The notes beneath the pieces are model-generated. The model had not been told where the DNA came from. It saw only the letters and a program-made list of their open reading frames with translations, and searched no databases. This document shows positions 1-9,219 of a DNA stretch of 64,000 bases, piece after piece. Source of the stretch: DASQPR01 sp963836775 (GTDB lineage: Bacteria; Actinomycetota; Actinomycetes; Mycobacteriales; Micromonosporaceae); contig CAWIKR010000003.1 of assembly GCA_963836775.1 (NCBI GenBank), positions 310,001-374,000 on the forward strand, written 5' to 3'. The first letter of the stretch is position 1, and each line of letters starts with the position of its first letter. The translations under genes were made by a program, and so were the position numbers.

Positions 1-14
1 TACCGGTGGAAATC

Positions 15-1469
15 ATGCCTTGTTACGTCGCCAGTCGGCCCGAAACCGATGGTGATGAATTGCTGGTGACGTCGCCGGCCGACGGCAGCACCGTGGGCCG
101 GACGGTTTATGCGAGTGAAGCCGCGGTGGAACGTGCGGTGGCCGCCGCTGCCGCGGTCGCCGACACCGCCGCCGCACTGCCCGCGCACGTCCGTGCCGCG
201 GCCCTCGATCACGTCAGCCGCCGGCTGAGCGAGCGCGCCGATGAGGTGGCTCGGCTGATCACCGCCGAGAACGGCAAGCCGATCAAGTGGGCGCGGGGCG
301 AGGTGAGCCGGGCCATTTCCACCTTCCGCTGGGCCGCTGAGGAAGCCCGCCGGTTCACCGGCGAGATGCAGCGGCTGGACACCGACGCCGCGGCCACCGG
401 CCGGCTGGCGCTGACCCGCCGGGTCCCGAAGGGGCCGGTGCTCGGCATCTCACCATTCAACTTCCCGCTGAATCTGGTCGCGCACAAGGTGGCTCCGGCA
501 ATTGCCGTGGGTGCGCCAATCGTGCTGAAGCCGGCGCCCGCGACGCCACTCTCGGCACTGCTGCTCGGCGAGATCTTGGCCGAGGTGACCGAGCCGGATG
601 GTCCCGGCACTGGCCTGCCGGCCGGCATGTTCTCGGTGATCCCGATCCCGAACGAGCGGGCCGGTGCTCTGGTCGCCGATCCGCGACTGCCGGTGGTGTC
701 GTTCACCGGAAGCGGCCCGGTCGGAGCGCAGATCCAGGCGGCGGTGCCGCACAAGCACGTCACCTTGGAACTCGGGGGCAACGCCGCCGCGGTGGTCTGC
801 TCCGACTGGTCTTCGCCCGCCGATCTGGACTGGGCGGCGACCCGGATCGCGACGTTCGCCAACTACCAGGCCGGGCAGTCATGCATCGCGGTGCAGCGGG
901 TGTTCGTACATGCCGATCTCTACGACTCCTTCGTGCCCCAGCTGCTCCAGAAGGTCAAGGCGCTCCCGATCGGGGACGTGCTGGATGAAACGACCGAGGT
1001 CGGCCCGGTCATCAACGGCGCGGCCGCGGATCGAATTGAAGCCTGGGTGCGCGAAGCCGAAGCCGCGGGCGCGACCAATCTCACCGGCTGGAACCGGTCC
1101 GGCACCAGCATTGACCCGGTAGTTCTGGAGAATGCCCCGGCCGGCGCCAAGGTGTGCGTGGAAGAGGTGTTCGGCCCGGTGCTCGTGGTCTCGCCGGTGG
1201 AGTCGGATGCCGCCGCGCTGGCCGCCGTCAACGATTCGGCCTTCGGCTTGCAGGCCGGGCTGTTCACCCACAACCTGCAGACCGCGTTCACGGCACTCCG
1301 CACGCTTCAAGTCGGTGGGGTGATCGTGGGGGACGTGCCCAGCTATCGGGCCGACCAGATGCCATACGGCGGCGTCAAGGGCTCCGGTGTCGGACGCGAA
1401 GGCTTGCGCTACGCGATGGACGACTACACCGACATCCGCGTCATGGTGCTCACCGGCCTCAACCTCTGA
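15..1469 (+). CDS. NAD(P)-dependent aldehyde dehydrogenase family protein
   Basis: Oxidises an aldehyde to the acid with NAD(P)+ in the cytoplasm; the substrate cannot be read from the sequence. About 484 residues, the usual family length. Visible motifs in order are the Rossmann stretch with ISPFNFPLN and VLKPAPATP, the glycine loop SFTGSGPVG, the catalytic-glutamate motif LELGGN, the nucleophile in YQAGQSCIA, and EEVFGPV near the C-terminus. I prefer ATG 15 because GGTGGA lies five bases upstream; GTG 6 is also in frame and the true start could lie outside the window. The closest general class is succinate-semialdehyde or glyceraldehyde-type dehydrogenases. It lies about 90 bases before manB with no obvious functional link. 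Confidence 0.9.
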   Translation: MPCYVASRPETDGDELLVTSPADGSTVGRTVYASEAAVERAVAAAAAVADTAAALPAHVRAAALDHVSRRLSERADEVARLITAENGKPIKWARGEVSRAISTFRWAAEEARRFTGEMQRLDTDAAATGRLALTRRVPKGPVLGISPFNFPLNLVAHKVAPAIAVGAPIVLKPAPATPLSALLLGEILAEVTEPDGPGTGLPAGMFSVIPIPNERAGALVADPRLPVVSFTGSGPVGAQIQAAVPHKHVTLELGGNAAAVVCSDWSSPADLDWAATRIATFANYQAGQSCIAVQRVFVHADLYDSFVPQLLQKVKALPIGDVLDETTEVGPVINGAAADRIEAWVREAEAAGATNLTGWNRSGTSIDPVVLENAPAGAKVCVEEVFGPVLVVSPVESDAAALAAVNDSAFGLQAGLFTHNLQTAFTALRTLQVGGVIVGDVPSYRADQMPYGGVKGSGVGREGLRYAMDDYTDIRVMVLTGLNL

Positions 1470-1561
1470 TCTGCAGCGCGTGACCAGATGGGGCCGTACT
1501 GAGCAGTTCCTGGGTACGGGCGCGGCTCGGGCCACCTGTGAGAGCCAGTAAGCTGCTGCTC

Positions 1562-2950
1562 GTGTCGCAACCACAGCGGGATTTGAGCCGGTTCGTCAAG
1601 GCCTACGACGTTCGGGGCACGGTTCCGGATCAGATCGACGAGGACGTCGCGCGGGCGTTCGGGGCCGCGTTTGTGCGAGTGCTGCGGACCGAGGGCGTCG
1701 TTGACGAGATCGTCGTGGCGCACGACATGCGTCCATCGTCGCCGGCCTTGGCGCGCGCCTTCGCCGACGGGGCGGCGGCCGACGGCGTACACGTGGTGAT
1801 GGCCGGGCTCGGCTCGACTGACATGGCCTACTTCGCCGCCGGATCGCTGAACGTTCCGGGTGCGATGTTCACCGCCAGCCACAATCCGGCGCAGTACAAC
1901 GGCATCAAGATGTGCCGGGCCGCGGCGCTGCCGATCGGCCTGGAGTCGGGCCTGGCGGCGATTCGCGACGAGGCCCAGGCGATTCTGGACGGCCGCGCGG
2001 CGCTCGGCACCGCAGCCGGCGCGGTCGAGGACCGGGACCTGCTCTCCGCGTACTCGGAGTATCTGCACCGCCTGGTGGATCTGTCCAGCGTGCGGCCGAT
2101 GAAGGTGGTGGTCGATGCCGGCAACGGCATGGCCGGCTACACCGTTCCGGCGGTGCTCGGCGCCGGATCGCCGGTCGGCGGCCGCCTCGAGATCGTGCCG
2201 CTCTACTTCGAACTCGACGGCACGTTCCCCAACCACGAGGCGAACCCGCTGGATCCCGCCAATCTGGTGGACCTGCAGAAAGCGGTCGTGGAGCACGGCG
2301 GCGACATCGGGCTGGCCTTCGACGGCGACGCCGATCGGTGTTTCGTCATCGACGAGTCCGGCGACCCGGTCTCACCGAGCGCCATCACCGCCCTGGTCGC
2401 GAGCCGGGAACTCGCCAAGCACCCGGGCGCGACCATCATCCACAACCTGATCACTTCGAGTGCGGTGCCGGAGATCATTACCGAGCGCGGCGGTCATCCG
2501 GTGCGGACCCGGGTCGGGCACTCCTACATCAAGGGTGAGATGGCGCGGACCGGTGCGGTGTTCGGTGGCGAGCACTCGGCTCACTACTACTTCAAAGAAT
2601 TCTGGGGTGCCGACACCGGCATGCTCGCCGCCATGCACGTGCTGGCGGCCCTCGGCTCGCAGGATCGGCCGCTGTCCGAGTTCGCCCGGGAGTTCGAGCG
2701 TTACGTCGCGTCCGGCGAGATCAATTCCGAGGTGGCCGACACCGCCGCGAAGATCGCTGAGGTGGCGGCAGCGCTTCCCGGCGTGCAGACCGATCAGCTG
2801 GACGGCTTGACCGTACGATTTGACGATGGCGCCTGGCTGAACCTGCGCCCGTCGAATACCGAACCGTTGCTTCGACTCAATGTCGAAGGTCCGACCAAGG
2901 CGCGGATGGAAGAAGTACGCGACGCGGCACTGGCCATCATCCGGGGCTAG
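1562..2950 (+). CDS. manB: Phosphomannomutase/phosphoglucomutase (phosphohexomutase)
   Basis: Interconverts mannose-6-phosphate and mannose-1-phosphate (often also the glucose phosphates), feeding GDP-mannose for glycolipids and protein mannosylation. About 462 residues. Shows the phosphoserine loop FTASHNPAQYNG, the Mg-binding loop FDGDADRC, the sugar-binding motif GGEHSAHYYF and the C-terminal phosphate-binding RPSNTEP. GTG 1562 is chosen because the conserved N-terminus (SRFVKAYDVRG) follows it; an in-frame GTG at 1538 would add eight residues unlike the family. It heads a tight cluster with the Trm112 and SIS genes, an arrangement known around manB in mycobacteria and streptomycetes. Confidence 0.93.
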   Translation: MSQPQRDLSRFVKAYDVRGTVPDQIDEDVARAFGAAFVRVLRTEGVVDEIVVAHDMRPSSPALARAFADGAAADGVHVVMAGLGSTDMAYFAAGSLNVPGAMFTASHNPAQYNGIKMCRAAALPIGLESGLAAIRDEAQAILDGRAALGTAAGAVEDRDLLSAYSEYLHRLVDLSSVRPMKVVVDAGNGMAGYTVPAVLGAGSPVGGRLEIVPLYFELDGTFPNHEANPLDPANLVDLQKAVVEHGGDIGLAFDGDADRCFVIDESGDPVSPSAITALVASRELAKHPGATIIHNLITSSAVPEIITERGGHPVRTRVGHSYIKGEMARTGAVFGGEHSAHYYFKEFWGADTGMLAAMHVLAALGSQDRPLSEFAREFERYVASGEINSEVADTAAKIAEVAAALPGVQTDQLDGLTVRFDDGAWLNLRPSNTEPLLRLNVEGPTKARMEEVRDAALAIIRG

Positions 2951-2971
2951 ACACTCTGATTGGAGCGCACG

Positions 2972-3184
2972 GTGGCCATTGATCAGCTTCTGCTGGACGT
3001 CCTCGCGTGTCCGGACACGCATCACGCACCGCTGACCTACGACGCCGCGGCGCAGACCCTGACCTGCACCGAGTGCGCCCGGGTGTTCCCGATCCGCGAC
3101 GACATCCCGGTGTTGCTGCTGGACGAGGCGACCGGCGGCCCGAGCGCGTCCGGCTCCGACGACACCGCCGCCCAGGAGGGCTGA
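2972..3184 (+). CDS. Trm112 family protein
   Basis: Small zinc-ribbon-like protein of about 70 residues with the family signature LLDVLACPDTH near the start and CTECARVFPIRDDIPVLL in the second half, giving two Cys clusters expected to hold a metal. In eukaryotes Trm112 activates methyltransferases; the actinobacterial role is not established. GTG 2972 is preferred over TTG 2960 because GGAG sits six bases before it. The stop overlaps the SIS start (TGATG at 3182-3186), so translation is probably coupled. In relatives this gene lies between manB and the SIS/manA genes. Confidence 0.85.
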   Translation: MAIDQLLLDVLACPDTHHAPLTYDAAAQTLTCTECARVFPIRDDIPVLLLDEATGGPSASGSDDTAAQEG

Positions 3185-4383
3185 TGGTTCCGGAACCCAC
3201 TGCCGGCGTGCGCGGCAGCCGCACCATCGACGAGGCACTCCTCGACGACGTCGCGGCGATGGAGCGGGCCGACCCGGCACAGATGCTGCGCGCGACCGCG
3301 TCCGCCGGTGCGCAGGTTCGTGAGATGGCCGCGCTGGCGGCCGAGGCCAACCTCTCCTCGCTCGCCGAGGAGGGCCGCGCCCGAGCGGTCATCGTGGCTG
3401 GTCAGGGCACCGCCGCGCGGACCGGTGAGCTGCTCGCCACGGTGGCCGGGACGCGCGCGCCGATGCCGGTGATCGTGCATCGCAATGCCGGCGTGCCCGG
3501 CTGGGTCGGTGCCGCCGACGTGGTGATCGCCGTCTCCGCGTCCGGACGCAGCCCGGAGGCCCTCGGTGCGGCCGAGGCCGCGGCTCGTCGCGGCGCCCGC
3601 CTGGTCGCGATCGGCGCGCCGGACTCGCAGTTGCAGTCGGTTGCCGAGCGCGCCCGGGCGCCGTTCATTCCGGTGCCTCGGCGCGCCCCCGCACGAGCCA
3701 GCATCTGGGCGCTGACGGTGCCGGTGCTCCTGGCCGCGCGTACTCTCGGATTGGTCAAGGTCAATGAAGCGGACCTGGCCGAGACCGCGGTCCGGCTGGA
3801 CGCGGACGCCGATCGTTGCCGTCCGTCGGCCGAGTCGTTCGTCAACCCGGCCAAGACGCTCGCGCTCGACCTGGCCGGATCCATCCCGATCGTCTGGGGA
3901 TCGTCGCCGCTGGCCACCGTCGCGGCTCGGCGGTTCGCCGACACCCTGGCTTCCAACGCCCGCTATCCGGTGGTCGGCGGTTCTCTGGGCGACGCCGGCC
4001 GGGGTCGGGTCGGCCTGCTGGACGGCGTCTTCGGCGCTCTGGCCGAGACCGGCCGCGACATCTTCGCCGATCCGGACGACGAGGAGCAGCACACCCGCAT
4101 TCGAGTGGTGCTGCTGCGTGACGGCGGCATCTCCGATGAGGGCCGGGCCGACACCGAGCCGGCCGCGGTGGAGGAGCGGCGTGCCGATGCCCTGCAGACG
4201 CTGGCCGAGGCCCGCGGTGTGCGGGTGAGCGTCATTCAAGCCGAGGGCGGTTCGGCGCTGGAGCGGCTGGCGTCGCTGGTCGCGGTGCCCGACTTCGCTT
4301 CGATATACCTGGCCATGGCACACGGGTTGGACCCGATGGCGGTCCCCGCCGTGCAAGAGATGAAGGATCTGTCACAACCGTGA
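3184..4383 (+). CDS. SIS domain protein, phosphomannose-isomerase-associated
   Basis: Cytoplasmic protein of 399 residues with a sugar-isomerase fold. The N-terminal half has VIVAGQGTAART and later VVIAVSASGRSPEAL, the phosphosugar-binding SIS pattern; the C-terminal half resembles the bacterial phosphoglucose/phosphomannose isomerase C-terminal domain. The start is set by the TGATG overlap with the Trm112 gene. In M. tuberculosis the equivalent gene (Rv3256c) lies between manB and manA; here manA is absent downstream, so this protein could be a candidate for the isomerase step. That last point is inference; no catalytic assignment is visible. Confidence 0.82.
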   Translation: MVPEPTAGVRGSRTIDEALLDDVAAMERADPAQMLRATASAGAQVREMAALAAEANLSSLAEEGRARAVIVAGQGTAARTGELLATVAGTRAPMPVIVHRNAGVPGWVGAADVVIAVSASGRSPEALGAAEAAARRGARLVAIGAPDSQLQSVAERARAPFIPVPRRAPARASIWALTVPVLLAARTLGLVKVNEADLAETAVRLDADADRCRPSAESFVNPAKTLALDLAGSIPIVWGSSPLATVAARRFADTLASNARYPVVGGSLGDAGRGRVGLLDGVFGALAETGRDIFADPDDEEQHTRIRVVLLRDGGISDEGRADTEPAAVEERRADALQTLAEARGVRVSVIQAEGGSALERLASLVAVPDFASIYLAMAHGLDPMAVPAVQEMKDLSQP

Positions 4384-5309
4384 GCGCCTCCGGAGGCACC
4401 AGGGCGGTCATCGCCGCACTTCTGGCCAACCTCGGCATCGCAGTGACCAAGTTCATCGCCTTCGCATTGACCATGTCCTCGTCGATGCTGGCCGAGGCGA
4501 TCCACTCGGTCGCCGACTCGGGCAATCAGGTGTTGCTGCTGGTCGGCGGCAAACGGGCGCGGCGGGACGCCACGCCGCAACACCCGTTCGGGTACGGCCG
4601 GGAGCGCTACATCTACGCGTTCATCGTGTCCGTCGTGCTGTTCAGCGTGGGCGGTCTTTTCGCCTTGTACGAAGGCATCCACAAGCTGCGGCATCCGGAA
4701 CCGATCGACAAGTGGCAGTGGGTCCCGATCACCGTCCTGGTGATCGCCATCGCCCTGGAGAGCATGTCGTTCCGGACCGCGATCGGCGAGGCCAACCACG
4801 TCCGCAACCGGGCGTCGTGGCGCGACTTCATCCGGCATGCCCGGGCCCCGGAGCTGCCGGTTGTGCTGCTCGAGGACTTCGCGGCGCTGATCGGTCTGGT
4901 GTTCGCCATGTTCGGCGTCGGGTTGACACTGATCACCGGCAACGGCATCTGGGATGGCGCCGGCACAGTGTGCATCGGTGCGCTGCTGGTCTGCGTCGCG
5001 ATTGTCCTGGCGATGGAGACCAAGAGCCTGCTGCTGGGCGAGTCGGCGACTCCGGAGAACGAGCGGCAGATCGAGGCGGCGCTTCTCGCCACGCCCGGCG
5101 TAGACCGGATCATCCACATGAAGACGATGCATCTCGGCCCCGAGGAGGTCCTGCTCGGTGCCAAGGTCGCGATGTCTCCGAACCTCGAGATGGCCGCGGT
5201 CTCCCGAGCCATCGACGACGCGGAGGAGCGAGTCCGCACCGCGGTGCCGATCGCCCGGGTGATCTACCTGGAGCCGGACGTGGATCGGGAGCCGGCTCAG
5301 GCCGAATAA
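4380..5309 (+). CDS. Cation diffusion facilitator (CDF) family metal exporter
   Basis: Exports divalent metal (Zn, Fe, Co or Mn; not distinguishable here) by proton antiport. About 309 residues. Membrane segments are visible around residues 9-28, 75-98, 113-130, 158-178 and 190-205. The metal site is marked by AEAIHSVADSGNQ in helix 2 and the conserved HPFGYGRERY loop. The cytoplasmic C-terminal domain begins near ERQIEAALLATPGV. GTG 4380 overlaps the SIS stop codon (GTGA). A CDF gene also sits between manA and ahcY in Streptomyces as I recall, so its position is syntenic. Confidence 0.9.
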   Translation: MSASGGTRAVIAALLANLGIAVTKFIAFALTMSSSMLAEAIHSVADSGNQVLLLVGGKRARRDATPQHPFGYGRERYIYAFIVSVVLFSVGGLFALYEGIHKLRHPEPIDKWQWVPITVLVIAIALESMSFRTAIGEANHVRNRASWRDFIRHARAPELPVVLLEDFAALIGLVFAMFGVGLTLITGNGIWDGAGTVCIGALLVCVAIVLAMETKSLLLGESATPENERQIEAALLATPGVDRIIHMKTMHLGPEEVLLGAKVAMSPNLEMAAVSRAIDDAEERVRTAVPIARVIYLEPDVDREPAQAE

Positions 5310-6483
5310 GCGGCGTCGGTCAGCTCGGTCAGCAGCGCCCGTGCCTGAGCGGCCGCGGTCGCTGCCCCGGCATCCTGGTAGAGCTTCAACGCGGCTTCCG
5401 CGGTCGGCACGGCTCCGGCCGGGTCGGTGGTCGCGTCGATCTCGGCCTGAGCCAACAGCGCATCGGCCCGGCTGAGCGGCATGCCGTGCTCCTCGGCGAG
5501 CTTGCGGGCCTGATCGGCGACGACTCGAGCGGCCTCGAGGTCACCCGTGGCTAACCGCGCTCGGGCGATGCCGACCAGGCCGTCGGCCCACTGCCGGGGC
5601 AGGGTGCGGGACCGTGCCAGGTCGGCCGAGGCGCCCGTGCGCCTCGTCGAAGAGCCGGTCCAGGGTCTCCAGGTCGGCCGATCGGCCCACGAAGTCGGTC
5701 GCCGCGCGGGGCAGCTGGTTCGGCCCGGGCGTCTCGATCGGGCCGGGGGCGTCGGCCACGTGCTGATCCCGCAGGATCTCCACCTGCGCCTCGGCGAGTT
5801 GGCGACTGAGATCCAGACCGTACGCGTCGGCGTACTCGCGGCGGACCCGATCGAACAGGTCGAGCGCCTCGGCGCTGCGCTGGGTGCGGGTGCAGTGCCT
5901 GCATCTGGTGGTGCACGAGGGTCTGGTTGGGCAGTGGCTCGCCGACATCGGCGGCCAGCTCCCGGACAACGATGTCTGGACGGCCGAGCGCGAGCATGGT
6001 CTCCGCGCGCCGGATCAGGATGTCGGTACGCAGGTCCGCGTACCGGCGGCCGAGGCGGTCCCGAAGCCGGTCGCTCGCCACGTCGGCGAGGAACGGACCG
6101 CGCCACCGTTCCAGGGCCTCGCGCAGCAGATCCGCCCGAATGGTGAGGTCCGGCTCCGAATCGGCGCGTGCGGCCAGCTCGCGCATCTCCACGACGTCCA
6201 CGGTGACCGCGCCGGTCGGCACGTAACCGGTGGTCTGGCTGGTGATGGTCAGGCCCGCCGGCCGGATCGCGGAGCGCAGTCGCGCGACGTAGGTGTGGAT
6301 GGCGGCCCGGGCCGAGACCGGCGGGTGCCCGTCCCAGATCAGGTCCAGCAGCCGGTCGATCGAGATGACCTGACCCGGCTCGACGGCGAGCAGCGCCAGC
6401 AGCAGACGCTCCTGGCGCCGACCGAAATCGACCGGGCGACCGTCGTGTTGCGCCTGGAACGTTCCCAGAACCGAAACTCTCAT
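5297..6483 (-). pseudogene. SARP/AfsR-type (BTAD) transcriptional regulator, frameshifted and internally shortened
   Basis: The N-terminus (from ATG 6483) is a clear SARP DNA-binding domain followed by a bacterial transcriptional activation domain: MRVSVLGTFQ, GRRQERLLLALL, LIWDGHPP and TYVARLRSAI. Reading continues only if the frame is changed near 5892 (an extra C in a CCC run) and again near 5640 (one extra base); every segment between is open. After the second-domain start motif DFVGRSADLETLDRLF, which in AfsR opens the NB-ARC ATPase, the sequence jumps to about 110 residues resembling a TPR tail (ARARLATGDLEAARVVADQARKLAEEHG). The ATPase core is missing, so this looks like a decayed AfsR. 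Its 3' end overlaps the end of the CDF gene by 13 bases. Confidence 0.75.
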
Positions 6484-6629
6484 CAGGGGCGCAGCTTATC
6501 GACCGCACACAGGCAGCTCCAAGCCGCATCAACGCCCTGGTCCGGCGATGGTAAGGAAGTGGTAAGGCGGGTGCCTCATAGTGGTGGGGACGGGGGGTCA
6601 GGCACGCAACCCGTCCGCTTGCCTGACTC

Positions 6630-6695
6630 GCCCGTCCTGGTCCCTCCCAGGACGGGCATAACAAAGGGCCGGCCCGATTCTTCGGGCCGGCCCTT
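6630..6695 (-). terminator. Double hairpin terminator after ahcY
   Basis: Two perfect stem-loops lie just past the ahcY stop: a 14-bp stem at 6664-6677/6682-6695 with a 4-base loop, and an 11-bp stem at 6630-6640/6647-6657. On the minus strand the first is followed by TTTGTTAT, as expected for an intrinsic terminator. Confidence 0.8.
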
Positions 6696-6704
6696 GATAT
6701 GTGG

Positions 6705-8153
<1,449 letters not shown>

Positions 8154-8156
8154 CAA

Positions 8157-9219
8157 CTAAACCCCTGTCCGATTTGACGTTCGCGCGACTTATCAGGGTA
8201 CCGGCGGCGGCATCTCGACCTGTCATCGACGTGACGGTGCGGTGGGGCGGTGCGGTGGGGATTGGTCCCTCAGCCCGGGGCCGGCGCTGCGGACACAGAT
8301 ATATGTGCGGGGCGGGATCTTCGCGACTGGACTTTCCAATCGCGGATCTCCGCCCCGCACTCCCCCCGGTTTGGTTCCCCGCTGCGTGGCGCGGACCCCA
8401 AGGTCCTTGCTAACGCTGCGTGTTTAAACAATCACACCGCGCAGTCATCTTGTCAACCCAATCCGGAGGAAATCCGCGATGCCGACTTATGGTTAATATC
8501 AGGCGGTATCTGACTGATCGGGTGCGATGAACGAATCAACGATCGGCTCGGTCCGGTGGCCCGCGAGCCCGTGCCGCAGGGCCGTCGGCGGCGATCACGA
8601 TGGCGGGGCGAAGGTCGACCCGGGGGCCGGCGGCGGCGATCACGGTGGCGCGCGGCGCCCGTTCCGCGGACCGGCGGCGGCCATCGATGCCTGGAACTGC
8701 GCCATGAGTATCGGTGTCGATACGGCCCGTCGACGACCGTGACGATTCGCGGCGAATCGGGCGGACCCTCGATCCGAAAAAGCGATTCGTAGGGTATCGA
8801 TATCTGGTTCGCCCATATATAAAGGCGTCACGCAACGACGCCGCGCCTTAGTCCACATGAGACTCGCTCGCAACCGAATTCATCGATGTTCCGATGCGAG
8901 CCAAAGCAGCGTGAGGCACGTCTCGGCGGGATTGCGGTGCAGGTCACCACGGCCACGCATGGTCGTTGATCGAGATGTCCGGAAACGGCGGTTCGACGCG
9001 AAAAACCAGCCATTCGGCTGGGTCGTTTTACCCGTTCGAACCGGTTCTGTTACTGCAGCGCCACGCTCGCATAACGGGACAGTCACGAAACCCGCTCGAC
9101 TATTTGCAGTGGGCGCAGGACGTCGTTTCCTTTAACCACTACTGGGCAGCCCTCATCCATCGGCCGTTCGTGCGGTTGGTAATCCCCCTTGGCGGCTGCG
9201 GTAGCTAACTGGAGGAATC
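8157..9219. other. 1.06-kb intergenic spacer between ahcY and the opp operon
   Basis: No convincing gene. Short ORFs here have no family resemblance and poor codon bias. The region holds a strong nested hairpin (8305-8360), a second dyad around GGACC-CCAA-GGTCC (near 8393-8406), three rough repeats of CGGCGGCGATCACG (about 8587-8690), a 6-bp hairpin followed on the minus strand by TTTATATAT (8824-8842), and an AT-richer stretch after 8750. It presumably carries the divergent promoters of ahcY and the opp operon, which I cannot place with confidence. Confidence 0.6.
8305..8360. promoter_or_regulatory. Strong nested hairpin in the ahcY/opp spacer
   Basis: An 11-bp perfect stem (GTGCGGGGCGG at 8305-8315 pairing with 8350-8360) encloses a second imperfect stem (GATCTTCGCGA against TCGCGGATCT). 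It lies about 150 bases upstream of ahcY and could be part of its leader or an independent structured element; function unknown. Confidence 0.4.

Noticed and set aside
8154..8300. SAH riboswitch in the ahcY leader
   Set aside because: I could not find the conserved core or pairing; only G/C-rich sequence and a ribosome site are visible.
8479..8496. Five-codon leader peptide after GGAGG in the opp spacer
   Set aside because: Spacing to GGAGG is long, the peptide carries no regulatory residues, and it lies 700 bases from oppA.
9034..9047. GTTCGAACCGGTTC palindrome as a LexA (SOS) box
   Set aside because: The GAAC and GTTC halves are two bases apart; the actinobacterial SOS box needs four.
8857..9135. 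92-codon ORF upstream of oppA
   Set aside because: Starts without a ribosome site, Arg/Ser-rich random composition, poor third-position GC; likely non-coding.
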